A program made the position numbers and the translations under genes. A stretch of 64,000 nucleotides of DNA from Lapidilactobacillus wuchangensis (GTDB taxonomy: Bacteria > Bacillota > Bacilli > Lactobacillales > Lactobacillaceae). A model generated the notes under the pieces. That model saw only the letters and a program-made list of their open reading frames with translations, searched no databases and was not told the DNA's origin. This document shows positions 35,415-44,731 of this stretch, piece by piece. The stretch covers positions 1-64,000 of the forward strand of contig NZ_RHOU01000003.1 of the NCBI RefSeq assembly GCF_003946645.1, given 5' to 3'. Every line of letters begins with the position of its first letter. Position 1 is the stretch's first letter.

Positions 35415-37445
35415 TTAGTCAAAGTTATCTGCCGCTTGTTGCTGCTGCAAATACTGAGCTAACGCATGATGCGCTGCTTGTTTCAATTCTGGATCTGCTT
35501 TAAAAATAGTTTGAACTTCTAAGCGAGCTGTTAATAAAATATTATTATTAGCAACGGGATCACCTAACCGAAATTCTGGCAATCCAGACTGCTTATCTCC
35601 AAAAATATCACCTTGACCACGTAATTTCAAGTCAGCTTCGGCCAAAACAAAGCCATCATTTGTTTGCGTCATAATTTCCATTCGTTTCACCGCGACTTCA
35701 TTTTGCGGATCGGCAATCAAGAAACAGAAAGCTTGGCGCTGACCACGACCAACCCGGCCGCGCAACTGATGTAAGGTTGCTAAACCAAAGCGATCGGCAT
35801 TATAAATGATCATCACATTGGCTTCAGGCACGTCAACCCCAACTTCAACAACAGTCGTCGCCACTAAAACTCGAATTTCGCCTTGACTAAAAGCGGCCAT
35901 TGTCGTTTCTTTTTCGGCAGCGGGCATTTGACCATGTAGTAAAGCCACCGGTGTTTGGGGACCAAAGTATTTCTTTAACCGCTCATAAAGGTCCTCAGCA
36001 TTCTTCAAACTAACTTGATCTGATTCACTGACTAATGGCGCAATCACAAAGGCCTGGTCACCAGCGGCCAACTGTCGCTGAGTAAATGCAAATGCTTCAT
36101 TTGCCTGATTGATTTTTAGCCAGTTCGTTTGAATTGGCCGGCGCCCTGCTGGCAATTCATCAATTGTGGAAATATCCATTTCACCATAAGACGTAATCGC
36201 CAATGTTCGTGGAATCGGCGTGGCTGTCATCGCCAGAATATCTGGATTTGGCCCTTTTTCCCGTAAAGCCCGCCGTTGATTAACACCAAAGCGATGCTGC
36301 TCATCAATTACTGCAAAACCAAGATTCTTATACTTGATGCCAGTTTGAATTAATGCTTGAGTGCCAATAATGATATTGGTTCGACCCGTTGCTACTTCAG
36401 TCAAAACTTGATTGCGAGCGGCCGTTTTCAGCGAGCCGGTCAAGAGACTGACGCGAACATGCATTGGTGCAAATAATTTCGTTAATTTCTGATAATGTTG
36501 TTCTGCCAAAATTTCGGTCGGCACCATTAACGCCGCCTGGAATCCCGCCGTAACCGCGGCAAACATTGCAATAGCAGCCACGACGGTTTTACCGGAACCA
36601 ACATCCCCTTGCAACAGCCGATTCATATGGTGCGGGGCTTTTAAATCAGCGCAAATCTCATTGACAACTCGTTTCTGAGCCGTGGTCAATGCAAAGGGCA
36701 GCGTTTGAATAAACTCCTTAAGCGCACCCAAGTCATAATTCAATTGTAAGCCGGAATCGCTATTATGGTTTTGCACCCGCAATGATTCAATTTGTAATTC
36801 AAATAAGAAAAACTCACGGAAAATTGCGGTGCGCCGAGCCTGCAGAGATTCAGTTTGATTCTTAGGAAAATGCATTTGCCGCACTAATTCTTGGTCAGTT
36901 AGTAAGCGATAGTGACTCCGAACTGCTTCGGGAATCACATCTTGCAGCAACTCATGATATTGCTCATAAGCTTCTTGAATCAAACTCACCAATTTCTTTT
37001 GGCGAATACTTTTATTAACTGAATAAATCGGGTCTAACTCATTTTTAGTGGCGGCGGTAATTACTTTTAAGCCCACCACACTTTTTTTCGTTAAATTCCA
37101 CTTGCCATAAACAGCCACTTCTTCATCTGGAATAAATTTATCTTTTAACCAGGGCTGATTGAAGAAACTGACGATCACGGCTACTTGATCAATTAGTAAA
37201 CGGACACTTAAGCGAATTTTGTGCGGACCAAAGCGACTAACTACTGGCGGACTAATGACTGTTCCTTTAAATAAAGCCTTCTCCTGATCAACGAGCTCAG
37301 CTAAGGGCCGTGATTTCAAGTCATCATAACGAAAAGGGAAGTAGAACAGCAGCGATTTAATTGTGGTGATTTTCAAATCAGCCAAAGCGGTCGCCGTTTT
37401 GGGACCGACGCCGCTTAAAACTGTAATTGGATCGGTTAATTGCAT
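35415..37445 (-). CDS. recG: ATP-dependent DNA helicase RecG
   Basis: 676 residues from the ATG at 37445 (GGAGG 7 nt upstream). N-terminal wedge domain with 'VLSGVGPKTATALADL'. Helicase motifs: GDVGSGKT, DEQHRFG, AMTATPIPRTLA, and 'LRGRVGRGQRQAFC'. It reverses stalled replication forks and migrates branched DNA. Confidence 0.97.
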   Translation of the reverse strand: MQLTDPITVLSGVGPKTATALADLKITTIKSLLFYFPFRYDDLKSRPLAELVDQEKALFKGTVISPPVVSRFGPHKIRLSVRLLIDQVAVIVSFFNQPWLKDKFIPDEEVAVYGKWNLTKKSVVGLKVITAATKNELDPIYSVNKSIRQKKLVSLIQEAYEQYHELLQDVIPEAVRSHYRLLTDQELVRQMHFPKNQTESLQARRTAIFREFFLFELQIESLRVQNHNSDSGLQLNYDLGALKEFIQTLPFALTTAQKRVVNEICADLKAPHHMNRLLQGDVGSGKTVVAAIAMFAAVTAGFQAALMVPTEILAEQHYQKLTKLFAPMHVRVSLLTGSLKTAARNQVLTEVATGRTNIIIGTQALIQTGIKYKNLGFAVIDEQHRFGVNQRRALREKGPNPDILAMTATPIPRTLAITSYGEMDISTIDELPAGRRPIQTNWLKINQANEAFAFTQRQLAAGDQAFVIAPLVSESDQVSLKNAEDLYERLKKYFGPQTPVALLHGQMPAAEKETTMAAFSQGEIRVLVATTVVEVGVDVPEANVMIIYNADRFGLATLHQLRGRVGRGQRQAFCFLIADPQNEVAVKRMEIMTQTNDGFVLAEADLKLRGQGDIFGDKQSGLPEFRLGDPVANNNILLTARLEVQTIFKADPELKQAAHHALAQYLQQQQAADNFD

Positions 37446-37482
37446 CTGACTACCTCCCTTCACGAATGATCACATGACAAAA

Positions 37483-37530
37483 GTGGTAAAAAAGGTTGCC
37501 ATAAACTGGTCTGCACACCTTCTTTACCAC
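37483..37530 (-). terminator. Hairpin between fakA and recG
   Basis: GTGGTAAA and TTTACCAC are the ends of a long imperfect stem with inner AGG/CCT pairing. T-rich sequence follows on the minus strand. It is a possible attenuator within the asp23-fakA-recG cluster. Confidence 0.5.
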
Positions 37531-37544
37531 AATGAAAAACTTAA

Positions 37545-39209
37545 TTATTCAACTGAAATTAAATATGGATAAACAGGTTGATCGCCTTGATGAATTTCAA
37601 CTTCGATTTCATCATCTTGCGCACTGACCGCATCAGAAATCGCTTGGGCTTCATCCTTATTACCAGACTGACCAATAATAATCGTGACAATTTCACTATC
37701 AGCATCCAGCATCTTGGTAACCATTTCAATGGCAGCACTTTGACGATTAGGATCATCGACCAAAATTTTACCATCAACAATGCCCATGTAGTGACCTTTA
37801 TGAATTGCCAAACCATCGATTTCGGTATCACGAATGGCTTCAGTAATCGAGCCGCTCTTAACGGTCGCTAATGAATCAGTCATTTCTGATTGATTATCAT
37901 CTAAGCTAGCGTCTGGACTGAAGGATAGTAAAGCCGTCATCCCTTGAGAAATTGACTTACTTGGGACAATCGCCACTTTTGCCTTAACAACTTCAGCAGC
38001 TTGTTGGGCGGCCAGTAAAATATTGCCATTGTTTGGTAAAACTAAAACTTTTTCGGCATTAGTCGCATTAATAGCATCAACGATATCCTGGGTACTTGGG
38101 TTCATAGTTTGACCACCACTTAAAACATAAGTGGCACCTAAACTGCGGAAGAGATCAGACACCCCTTCACCAGCAGCAATCGTCACAATCCCCCACTCTT
38201 GAGGACCTTGCGTTTCTTTTTCATCAGATTCAATAATACTTTCATGTTGAATCCGCATATTATCAATTTTAATTTTTGCTAAAGTACCGAAATGCTGACC
38301 ATAGTCTAAAACTTGACCAGGATTTTCCGTATGAACGTGGACTTTAACCACTTCATCATCAGCAACCACTAATAATGAGTCACCAATCTTGCTGAGATAT
38401 TCGCGGAAATGATTAATCTCAAATGGTTCAGTTGGTTGCTCACCTTGGCCTAACTCAACCATCATTTCCGTACAGTATCCGTACTGAATATCAGCCGTTG
38501 ATAATTGACTTTGAGCTGATTGATGATGAGTGGCGTTGACCATCTCGTTCATTTCAGTTTCATCAGGCACATAAGCATCAGCGTCAGAAGTGTCGCCAGT
38601 CAGGCCTTCTAAGAAGCCTTCATAAATGAAGACCAAGCCTTGACCACCAGAATCAACCACCCCGACTTCTTTTAGAACTGGTAACAAGTTAGGCGTATTG
38701 GCTAATGATTTTTTCGATTCAGCAACTAGTGCCTGCAGAATTTCGACAATATCATCAGTACTATTCGCTTTGATCAAAGCAGCTTTAGCAGCTTCGCGCG
38801 CCACTGTTAAAATCGTACCTTCAACTGGCTTCATGACCGCTTGATAAGCCGTTTGGACACCACCAGTTAAAGCATCAACCAAATCTTGAGAGTTTAAAGT
38901 TGTTTTGCCTGCCATACTTTTCGCGAAACCGCGGAAAATCTGGGATGTAATCACGCCAGAATTGCCCCGAGCGCCCATTAGCAAGCCCTTAGCAAACGCT
39001 TGAGCCAAAGTACCCACATCAGTTGCTGAAGATTCATTAACCGCCTTAGCGCCTGATTTAACCGTCAAATTCATGTTTGTTCCGGTATCACCATCAGGTA
39101 CTGGAAAAACATTCAGTGAATTAACAAATTCAGCGTTGACACCCAATCGATGAGCAGCAACTCGGACCATATCTTGAAATTCTTTATCTTTTATCTCTAA
39201 TACTTTCAC
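37545..39209 (-). CDS. fakA: DhaL/DAK-phosphatase domain protein, fatty acid kinase subunit FakA (YloV)
   Basis: 554 residues. The N-terminal DhaL domain has 'NVFPVPDGDTGTNM' (Mg-ATP binding) and 'GARGNSGVITSQIF'; the central domain has HVHTENPGQVLDYG; the C-terminal domain is DegV-like in topology. FakA phosphorylates fatty acids held by DegV-type FakB proteins, none of which is encoded here. Second gene after asp23. Confidence 0.93.
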   Translation of the reverse strand: MKVLEIKDKEFQDMVRVAAHRLGVNAEFVNSLNVFPVPDGDTGTNMNLTVKSGAKAVNESSATDVGTLAQAFAKGLLMGARGNSGVITSQIFRGFAKSMAGKTTLNSQDLVDALTGGVQTAYQAVMKPVEGTILTVAREAAKAALIKANSTDDIVEILQALVAESKKSLANTPNLLPVLKEVGVVDSGGQGLVFIYEGFLEGLTGDTSDADAYVPDETEMNEMVNATHHQSAQSQLSTADIQYGYCTEMMVELGQGEQPTEPFEINHFREYLSKIGDSLLVVADDEVVKVHVHTENPGQVLDYGQHFGTLAKIKIDNMRIQHESIIESDEKETQGPQEWGIVTIAAGEGVSDLFRSLGATYVLSGGQTMNPSTQDIVDAINATNAEKVLVLPNNGNILLAAQQAAEVVKAKVAIVPSKSISQGMTALLSFSPDASLDDNQSEMTDSLATVKSGSITEAIRDTEIDGLAIHKGHYMGIVDGKILVDDPNRQSAAIEMVTKMLDADSEIVTIIIGQSGNKDEAQAISDAVSAQDDEIEVEIHQGDQPVYPYLISVE

Positions 39210-39243
39210 AATTGTTCCTCCTGATGACGAAAATCTGATTCAA

Positions 39244-39612
39244 CTAGTCTAATTCGCCTAGTACTTTGACGCCCTGTACGAAGACGTTGACTGAATTTGC
39301 AGCCATACCTAACATTGACTCAAGATTATACTTCACCTTATCTTGAACATTGCGACAAACTTCAGAAATTTTAGTGCCATAAGCGATAATAATATAAACA
39401 TCAATCGCTACTTCATCGTCTTGTTGACGCACGACGACGCCGCGAGAATAGTTTTCTCGACGGAGAATTTCATTGAGATTATCGCGGATCTGGTTCTTAC
39501 TTGCCATCCCCACAATTCCATAAATATCTGTTGCTGCACCGCCAACAACGGTAGCAATCACGTTGTTAGCAATGTCAATTTCGCCATATTTTGATTTGAT
39601 TTTGACTGCCAT
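39244..39612 (-). CDS. yloU: Asp23/Gls24 family envelope stress protein (YloU)
   Basis: 122 residues from the ATG at 39612 (GAGGAGG 6 nt upstream). 'GEIDIANNVIATVVGGAATD' and 'DEVAIDVYIIIAYGTKISEV' are Asp23-family patterns. These proteins associate with the membrane in the cell-envelope stress response; in this locus the partner is fakA. First gene of the operon and divergent from rpmB. A paralogue lies at 61151-61615. Confidence 0.93.
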   Translation of the reverse strand: MAVKIKSKYGEIDIANNVIATVVGGAATDIYGIVGMASKNQIRDNLNEILRRENYSRGVVVRQQDDEVAIDVYIIIAYGTKISEVCRNVQDKVKYNLESMLGMAANSVNVFVQGVKVLGELD

Positions 39613-39661
39613 GTGGCGCCTCCTCAAAATGATTTACTTTTAGTTGATTCATATAATGATT

Positions 39662-39670
39662 ATTATAGCA
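39662..39670 (-). promoter_or_regulatory. Extended -10 promoter of the yloU-fakA operon
   Basis: Minus-strand TGC-TATAAT (39662-39670) lies 50 bp upstream of the yloU start. A second upstream combination, TTGAAA-16 bp-TAAAAT with an extended TGC, is also present at about 39681-39708. Plus-strand sequence before rpmB (39730-39918) includes TTGACG and TGG-TAAACT, a weaker promoter candidate for rpmB, and a leader without an obvious known motif. Confidence 0.55.
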
Positions 39671-39918
39671 TTTCTCAATGTATTTTAGCATAATCAGCTA
39701 TCATTTCAAAATCAAGCATTTTGCTGACTGCTTGACGTTATTTTTTATGGTAAACTAACTAAATAATGTATTTGGTTCTCTGATATCGATCTTCAAATTA
39801 ATTATTCGGTCGACTTTGACGTAAAAAGTGCGATGACCACTTGCGCCGAGGTAGGTTTTATGATAAATTAAATCAGTGAGCTTTTTAAAGCAGAATAACC
39901 AATGAAGGAGGTTCGAAA

Positions 39919-40104
39919 ATGGCTAAAGATTTTATTACAGGACGTAAAACAAGTTTCGGCAACAAGCGTTCACATGCGTTGAACTCTTCACGTCGCTCTT
40001 GGAAGCCAAACCTTCAAAAGGTTCGTATTTTAGTTGACGGCAAGCCTAAACGCGTTTGGGTTTCTGCTCGTGCACTTAAATCAGGTAAAGTAACTCGTGT
40101 CTAA
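39919..40104 (+). CDS. rpmB: Ribosomal protein L28
   Basis: 61 residues. '[19 protein letters not shown]' and the C-terminal basic '[20 protein letters not shown]' are L28 signatures. No Cys pair, so the zinc-free (C-) form. AAGGAGG before the ATG. Monocistronic on the plus strand, between divergent yloU and convergent thiN, the usual place in Bacillales and Lactobacillales. Confidence 0.97.
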   Translation: MAKDFITGRKTSFGNKRSHALNSSRRSWKPNLQKVRILVDGKPKRVWVSARALKSGKVTRV

Positions 40105-40151
40105 TTTTTGAAATTTCAATTTCGATTTTAATGATACGATATAAACCTTAT

Positions 40152-40191
40152 GGCTAGGATTTCTATGCAATTAGAAATCTTAGCCTTTTTT
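40152..40191 (+). terminator. rpmB terminator
   Basis: GGCTAGGATTTCT and AGAAATCTTAGCC pair with one G-T wobble around an 8-nt loop, followed by TTTTTT. Confidence 0.93.
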
Positions 40192-40239
40192 CGTGGCCAA
40201 ATTAATTATTTTCAGTACAAAGAACTCCCCCTCAACGTC

Positions 40240-40281
40240 AAAAAATAGTGAACAATTCGTTTGAATTGTTCACTATTTTTT
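40240..40281. terminator. Bidirectional terminator between rpmB and thiN
   Basis: AAAAAATAGTGAACAATTC and its complement around loop GTTT make a perfect 19-bp stem with A and T tracts at both sides. Confidence 0.92.
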
Positions 40282-40334
40282 ACGTTAATCCATTCTAATG
40301 TGCGTATTTAACATTTTTATGGACGCTTAATTTT

Positions 40335-40985
40335 TTAGTCGCGGCTTAAAATAACCGCCACCACACCAGTTTTGAAACTAAACGTGGCGGCTTGATTCGG
40401 TAAGAATTCATTACTTGACCAGGAAGTCGGAAAATCGGCCTGATAGTCTGTTAGTGGATACTTCACCTGGCGCAACGTTAATCCCTGGACTGGCATTAAA
40501 TTAACAAACGATAAATACCGATAATCAGTTTGATAAGGCAATTGGTAAGTCCCTGGCTTAAAAAATTGAACTTCATTCTTGGTGTCGATCAAGCGCACGC
40601 GACCTAACCAAGGGCGATAACTAGGCATGGTCATCATAAATAAATTGACAAGTTCATGATCCAGCCGGCCACCAGTCCCAGCAAACAAATCAACAGCCGT
40701 TGCTTTTAAATCAGTAAAAGCCGTTTGTAAGGCCCATTGGGAGTCAGTGAAATCCTTCTGTGGCTGGGCAAATCGTAAGTCTTTCACTTGCTGATCAACT
40801 AGCAACCGTTCAAAATCCGATAACGAATCAAAATCGCCCAAGCCAATCACTGGTGTAATCCGTTGCTGTAGCAGCGCAACAATGCCATGATCCACACCAA
40901 GCCATGGTTCAGAAAAACGTTGCTGATAAATTACTGGCGGTACTAAATTTTGCGGACCGCCTAACATAATATTGACTCGCTTCAT
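40335..40985 (-). CDS. thiN: Thiamine pyrophosphokinase
   Basis: 216 residues. 'VIGLGDFDSL' is the nucleotide/metal site, 'FAQPQKDFTDSQWAL' the second conserved region, and 'GTGGRLDHELVNL' the third. It converts thiamine to thiamine diphosphate. It directly follows rsgA; the rpe gene usually between them is missing. Confidence 0.93.
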   Translation of the reverse strand: MKRVNIMLGGPQNLVPPVIYQQRFSEPWLGVDHGIVALLQQRITPVIGLGDFDSLSDFERLLVDQQVKDLRFAQPQKDFTDSQWALQTAFTDLKATAVDLFAGTGGRLDHELVNLFMMTMPSYRPWLGRVRLIDTKNEVQFFKPGTYQLPYQTDYRYLSFVNLMPVQGLTLRQVKYPLTDYQADFPTSWSSNEFLPNQAATFSFKTGVVAVILSRD

Positions 40986-41023
40986 GAAGACTCACCTCAC
41001 TGTCTAAATTAATCGACTGCTGG

Positions 41024-41920
41024 TTAACGATAAACCGGTTTCTGAGCAGCAATTTCCTGATACATTTGCTGATAGTCCCGATAACGGAAATTCGCAATTT
41101 TTTGCTGTTCTAGCGCTGCTTTAACTGCACAACCGGGTTCCTGTAAGTGCAAACAACCACGAAACCGACATTGATCAGCTAACGCAACAAACTCGGGAAA
41201 GCAATTCGCTAACTGATCAGCTGCTAACACCGTTAATTCTAACGAAGAAAATCCTGGTGTATCAGCAATTAAGCCTTTTTTGCCAAAGGGATATAAGGTC
41301 ACCGTTCGTGTGGTGTGGCGTCCCCGATTCAGACTCTGGGAAATTGCGGCCGTTGGTAACTGCAATTGGGGAAATAAATGATTCAGCAACGTTGACTTGC
41401 CAGCACCAGATTGTCCCATGACCATCACCTGTTGTTCAGCAATTAACTGCAACAATTGGGTAAACTGCGTTGCTTGTTCCTGCTGGCCAATCAATAAATC
41501 ATAGCCAATTTCGCGATAACTAGCCCAAATTGGTGTTAATTCAGCCAGTTCCGCCGCACTTAACAAATCAGTTTTACTGACATAAATAATTGCCTTGATG
41601 TTCTGGGCCGCTAAATAAACCAAATAACGATCGAGTAAATTAGTTGAAAAGGCTGGTTCCGCTGCACTGATGACCACGACGGCCACATCAAGATTAGCGA
41701 CTGGTGGCCGGACCGACTGATTTTGCCGAGGCTCAACTTTCAAAATATAGGCATCAGCAAAATCCACCAGATCACCGACGATTGGCTTAATGCCTTGCTT
41801 ACGAAAGTTACCGCGGGCCCGAGTGCGAACCACTGTACCTTCAGGTGTTAAAACATCATAGAAACCACTAATTGATTTAATGATTTTTCCCGATTCGATT
41901 GACGCCACCATCCTTTTCAA
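41024..41920 (-). CDS. rsgA: Ribosome small-subunit GTPase RsgA
   Basis: 298 residues. N-terminal OB fold, circularly permuted GTPase with 'YVSKTDL' (G4), 'MGQSGAGKSTLLNHL' (G1) and 'DTPGFSSL' (G3), then a C-terminal zinc site of Cys/His in 'CRFRGCLHLQEPGC'. It checks late 30S assembly. Start TTG with a GAAGAG site; an ATG 9 nt inside is the alternative. Confidence 0.95.
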   Translation of the reverse strand: MKRMVASIESGKIIKSISGFYDVLTPEGTVVRTRARGNFRKQGIKPIVGDLVDFADAYILKVEPRQNQSVRPPVANLDVAVVVISAAEPAFSTNLLDRYLVYLAAQNIKAIIYVSKTDLLSAAELAELTPIWASYREIGYDLLIGQQEQATQFTQLLQLIAEQQVMVMGQSGAGKSTLLNHLFPQLQLPTAAISQSLNRGRHTTRTVTLYPFGKKGLIADTPGFSSLELTVLAADQLANCFPEFVALADQCRFRGCLHLQEPGCAVKAALEQQKIANFRYRDYQQMYQEIAAQKPVYR

Positions 41921-41937
41921 ATTTACTGCTCTTCTAG

Positions 41938-43962
41938 TTACGGTTTAATTGTTTCATTAGCGTAGTCGACTCCATCGCGAACGATGCGATAGGTAGCACT
42001 ATTGTCATCCTTCACTTCAAAACTTAAGGTCAACTTTTGTGTGGCGGTGACATTTTCAATCTTCTTGTAGACAGTACTTAAACTGTTTTTCGCATCACCA
42101 ATATAAATTAAGAACGTACTACCAGCAGTTGTTGAAGAGCCACTGGCACTTTCGGAGTCATTGCTAGCAGTAGCTGGTTCTATAGTAATGGTCTTATCAA
42201 AAGTTGTCGTTTCTTCAGTTTGCTGATTTTCTGAAGAAGAATCGGCTGCCGAACTGCTACTAGCAGGCTCCGCCCCTTTTGACAAAACTAAAGTAATCGT
42301 ACTGCCTGACGCAACACTAGTTCCCGCCGCCGGATTCTGACTCATGACGGTGCCACTAGCAAAATCAGCACTATATTCACTCGTCCCAAAAGTTACCTTC
42401 AGTCCAACATTTTCGGCATATTCTTGTGCTTCTTGTTTGGTGTACATTGACAAATCACGTAAGCTAACCAGCGCTGGCCCTTGACTAACCGTTAAAGTGA
42501 TCGTCGTTTGCTTCGGCACAACTTTTTTCTTAGCCTTAACACTTTGACTGATAATTTGACCAGCAGCAACTGTTTCTGAATTTTTATTTTTCCGCTTAAC
42601 CGTAAAACCAGCTCGTTGCAGTTTCGACTTGACCGTGTCATAATCCTGATCACGATAATCACCAATGGTATAAGTTTTCGCGCCAGAACTTAAAACTAAG
42701 TTAACCGTCGAGCCTGATTTCACTGATGTTTTAACGCTAGGATCACTGCGAATAACTAAATCTTTCGCCACCTGATTACTATGTTCATAATCAGTTTGAC
42801 CAATTTTTAAATTTTTATCTTGCAAAGTTAGTTTTGCTTCGTTAACCGACATTCCTGATAAATCAGGAACCGTCACATCTTTTTTGCCTAACAGTAATAC
42901 TAGCGCCACGATTAAAATAACCGCGCCAGCGCCACCAATCAGCCACCAGGACCATTTTGGCAAACGCCGTTTAACATTCGGCGCAACCGGATCAGGTTCG
43001 GTATTAGTAGCCGTTGCTGCTTGATCTGGCGAAGCTAATTCACTTTCACGAACTTCATTGGGTAAATCGGACAGGACCTTAGTTTCCGCCAAATTACTAT
43101 CAGCAACCACCGGAACAAAACGAGGTTCATTAGCCCGCTCTGGATCTAATGAAGTCTGTAAATCAGCCGCCATCGCCGCAGCACTTTGATAACGTTGTTC
43201 CGGATCTTTGGCGGTTGCCCGCAGAACAACATTTTCTAATGCTTGGGGAATTTGATGATTAAATTGTCGTAATGAGGGAATTTCATCATGGAAATGCTTT
43301 AAAGCAATCGTAACTGCTGAATCGCCGGAAAAAGGCACTTTCCCCATTAGGAGTTCGTAAAGGATGATCCCTAACGCGTAAATGTCCGATTGTGGCGTGG
43401 CCATCCCACCACGAGCCTGCTCAGGCGAAATGTAATGGACCGACCCCAATAAAGAATTGGTTTGGGTAACTGATTTGTCATTTAAAGCCACGGCAATTCC
43501 GAAATCAGCAATTTTTACCTGACCACTCGCAGTCACTAAAATATTCTGCGGCTTCAAATCACGATGAATAATGCCCTGACTATGGGCCAACTGAACGGCT
43601 GACAAAACTTGGGTCATCATTTCAATGACTTCTGGCAACGGCAATGGATAATGCTGATCGATAAATGTTTTCAGATTATCACCGGCCACATATTCCATGA
43701 CAATATATTGCATGCCATTATCAGTGCCTACATCATAAACCCCAACGATATTAGGATGTGATAACTCACTAGTTGCCTTGGCCTCACGTTGAAAACGGCG
43801 GATGGTCGCTTGATCATGTTGCAGATCCATTCGCAGGACTTTAACGGCAACCTGGCGGTGTAAAATCGTGTCTTCGGCCAAATAAACATTGGCCATGCCA
43901 CCTTCACCAAGTGTATCTAGAATTTCATAACGTCCCGAAACTAAATACCCTCGTTCCATCAT
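41938..43962 (-). CDS. prkC: PASTA-domain Ser/Thr protein kinase
   Basis: 674 residues. Kinase domain with GEGGMANVYLAED (glycine loop), VAVKVL (Lys), IHRDLKPQNIL (catalytic loop), DFGIA and SPEQARGG. One TM segment at about residues 340-360, then three PASTA repeats at about 365-565 and a Ser/Glu/Thr-rich linker leading to a C-terminal domain of unassigned type. It senses muropeptides or lipid II and controls cell-wall processes. The ATG overlaps the prpC stop (TGATG); a GTG just upstream is a possible alternative. Confidence 0.96.
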   Translation of the reverse strand: MMERGYLVSGRYEILDTLGEGGMANVYLAEDTILHRQVAVKVLRMDLQHDQATIRRFQREAKATSELSHPNIVGVYDVGTDNGMQYIVMEYVAGDNLKTFIDQHYPLPLPEVIEMMTQVLSAVQLAHSQGIIHRDLKPQNILVTASGQVKIADFGIAVALNDKSVTQTNSLLGSVHYISPEQARGGMATPQSDIYALGIILYELLMGKVPFSGDSAVTIALKHFHDEIPSLRQFNHQIPQALENVVLRATAKDPEQRYQSAAAMAADLQTSLDPERANEPRFVPVVADSNLAETKVLSDLPNEVRESELASPDQAATATNTEPDPVAPNVKRRLPKWSWWLIGGAGAVILIVALVLLLGKKDVTVPDLSGMSVNEAKLTLQDKNLKIGQTDYEHSNQVAKDLVIRSDPSVKTSVKSGSTVNLVLSSGAKTYTIGDYRDQDYDTVKSKLQRAGFTVKRKNKNSETVAAGQIISQSVKAKKKVVPKQTTITLTVSQGPALVSLRDLSMYTKQEAQEYAENVGLKVTFGTSEYSADFASGTVMSQNPAAGTSVASGSTITLVLSKGAEPASSSSAADSSSENQQTEETTTFDKTITIEPATASNDSESASGSSTTAGSTFLIYIGDAKNSLSTVYKKIENVTATQKLTLSFEVKDDNSATYRIVRDGVDYANETIKP

Positions 43963-44714
43963 CACGGTTGCACCTCCGCCTGATTAGTGCCGGGTTGCAC
44001 CATTAAGACGGTAATATTGTCCAAGCCACCATTCGCATTTGCTTGAACGATCAGGCGCTGTGCCCGTTCCTTTAATGACACTTCTGCTTGTAAAATATCA
44101 GTCATCAAATCGTCAGGCACCATATTCGTCAAGCCATCGCTGCAAAGTAAGAATAAATCATCATCCTGCCATTCGCCTTCACGAAAATCTGGTTGCACAT
44201 CTTTGGAAACGCCTAAAGTTCGCGTGATGACATTCTTTTGGGGATGATGCTTGGCTTCTTCAGGGCTGATTTTCCCATACTTCACTAATTCGTTAACCAG
44301 TGAATGGTCTTCGGTGATCTGGGTCAGCTTTTGGTCGCGCCACAAATAGCCACGACTATCACCAATATTAGTAATCAAATAATGGTGATGCCAAATCATG
44401 ATTGCCACGAAAGTAGTGCCCATGCCGTTTAGATCAGCAAAACGACTGGAAGCGTTAATGATTCGATCATTCTCATCAGTTAATTCATTCTGCAGCCAAT
44501 CACTTAATTGCTGACTGCCTTGAAGTTCGGTTAATTGAAAATCATGGCCAATTTGTGAAACTGCCATCTCAGAAGCCACATCGCCACCTAAATGACCACC
44601 CATGCCGTCCGCAACGATTGCAAAAAGCACACCAGCCTTGTTTTGAAAAGCGGCAACGTAATCTTGGTTATTAGCTCGTTTTTTGCCAATATCCGTTAAA
44701 TAAGTGACATCCAT
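43962..44714 (-). CDS. prpC: PP2C-family Ser/Thr protein phosphatase
   Basis: 250 residues. Metal-binding Asp in VADGMGGH, 'SRGYLWRD', 'LLCSDGLTNMV' and 'GGLDNITVLMV' are the PP2C motifs. It reverses PrkC phosphorylation. Overlaps prkC. Confidence 0.96.
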   Translation of the reverse strand: MDVTYLTDIGKKRANNQDYVAAFQNKAGVLFAIVADGMGGHLGGDVASEMAVSQIGHDFQLTELQGSQQLSDWLQNELTDENDRIINASSRFADLNGMGTTFVAIMIWHHHYLITNIGDSRGYLWRDQKLTQITEDHSLVNELVKYGKISPEEAKHHPQKNVITRTLGVSKDVQPDFREGEWQDDDLFLLCSDGLTNMVPDDLMTDILQAEVSLKERAQRLIVQANANGGLDNITVLMVQPGTNQAEVQP

Positions 44715-44731
44715 TTTTTCACCATCTCATG

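Noticed and set aside
40240-40281. GAAC/GTTC palindrome read as a LexA box
   Set aside because: It is part of a perfect 19-bp bidirectional terminator between convergent genes.
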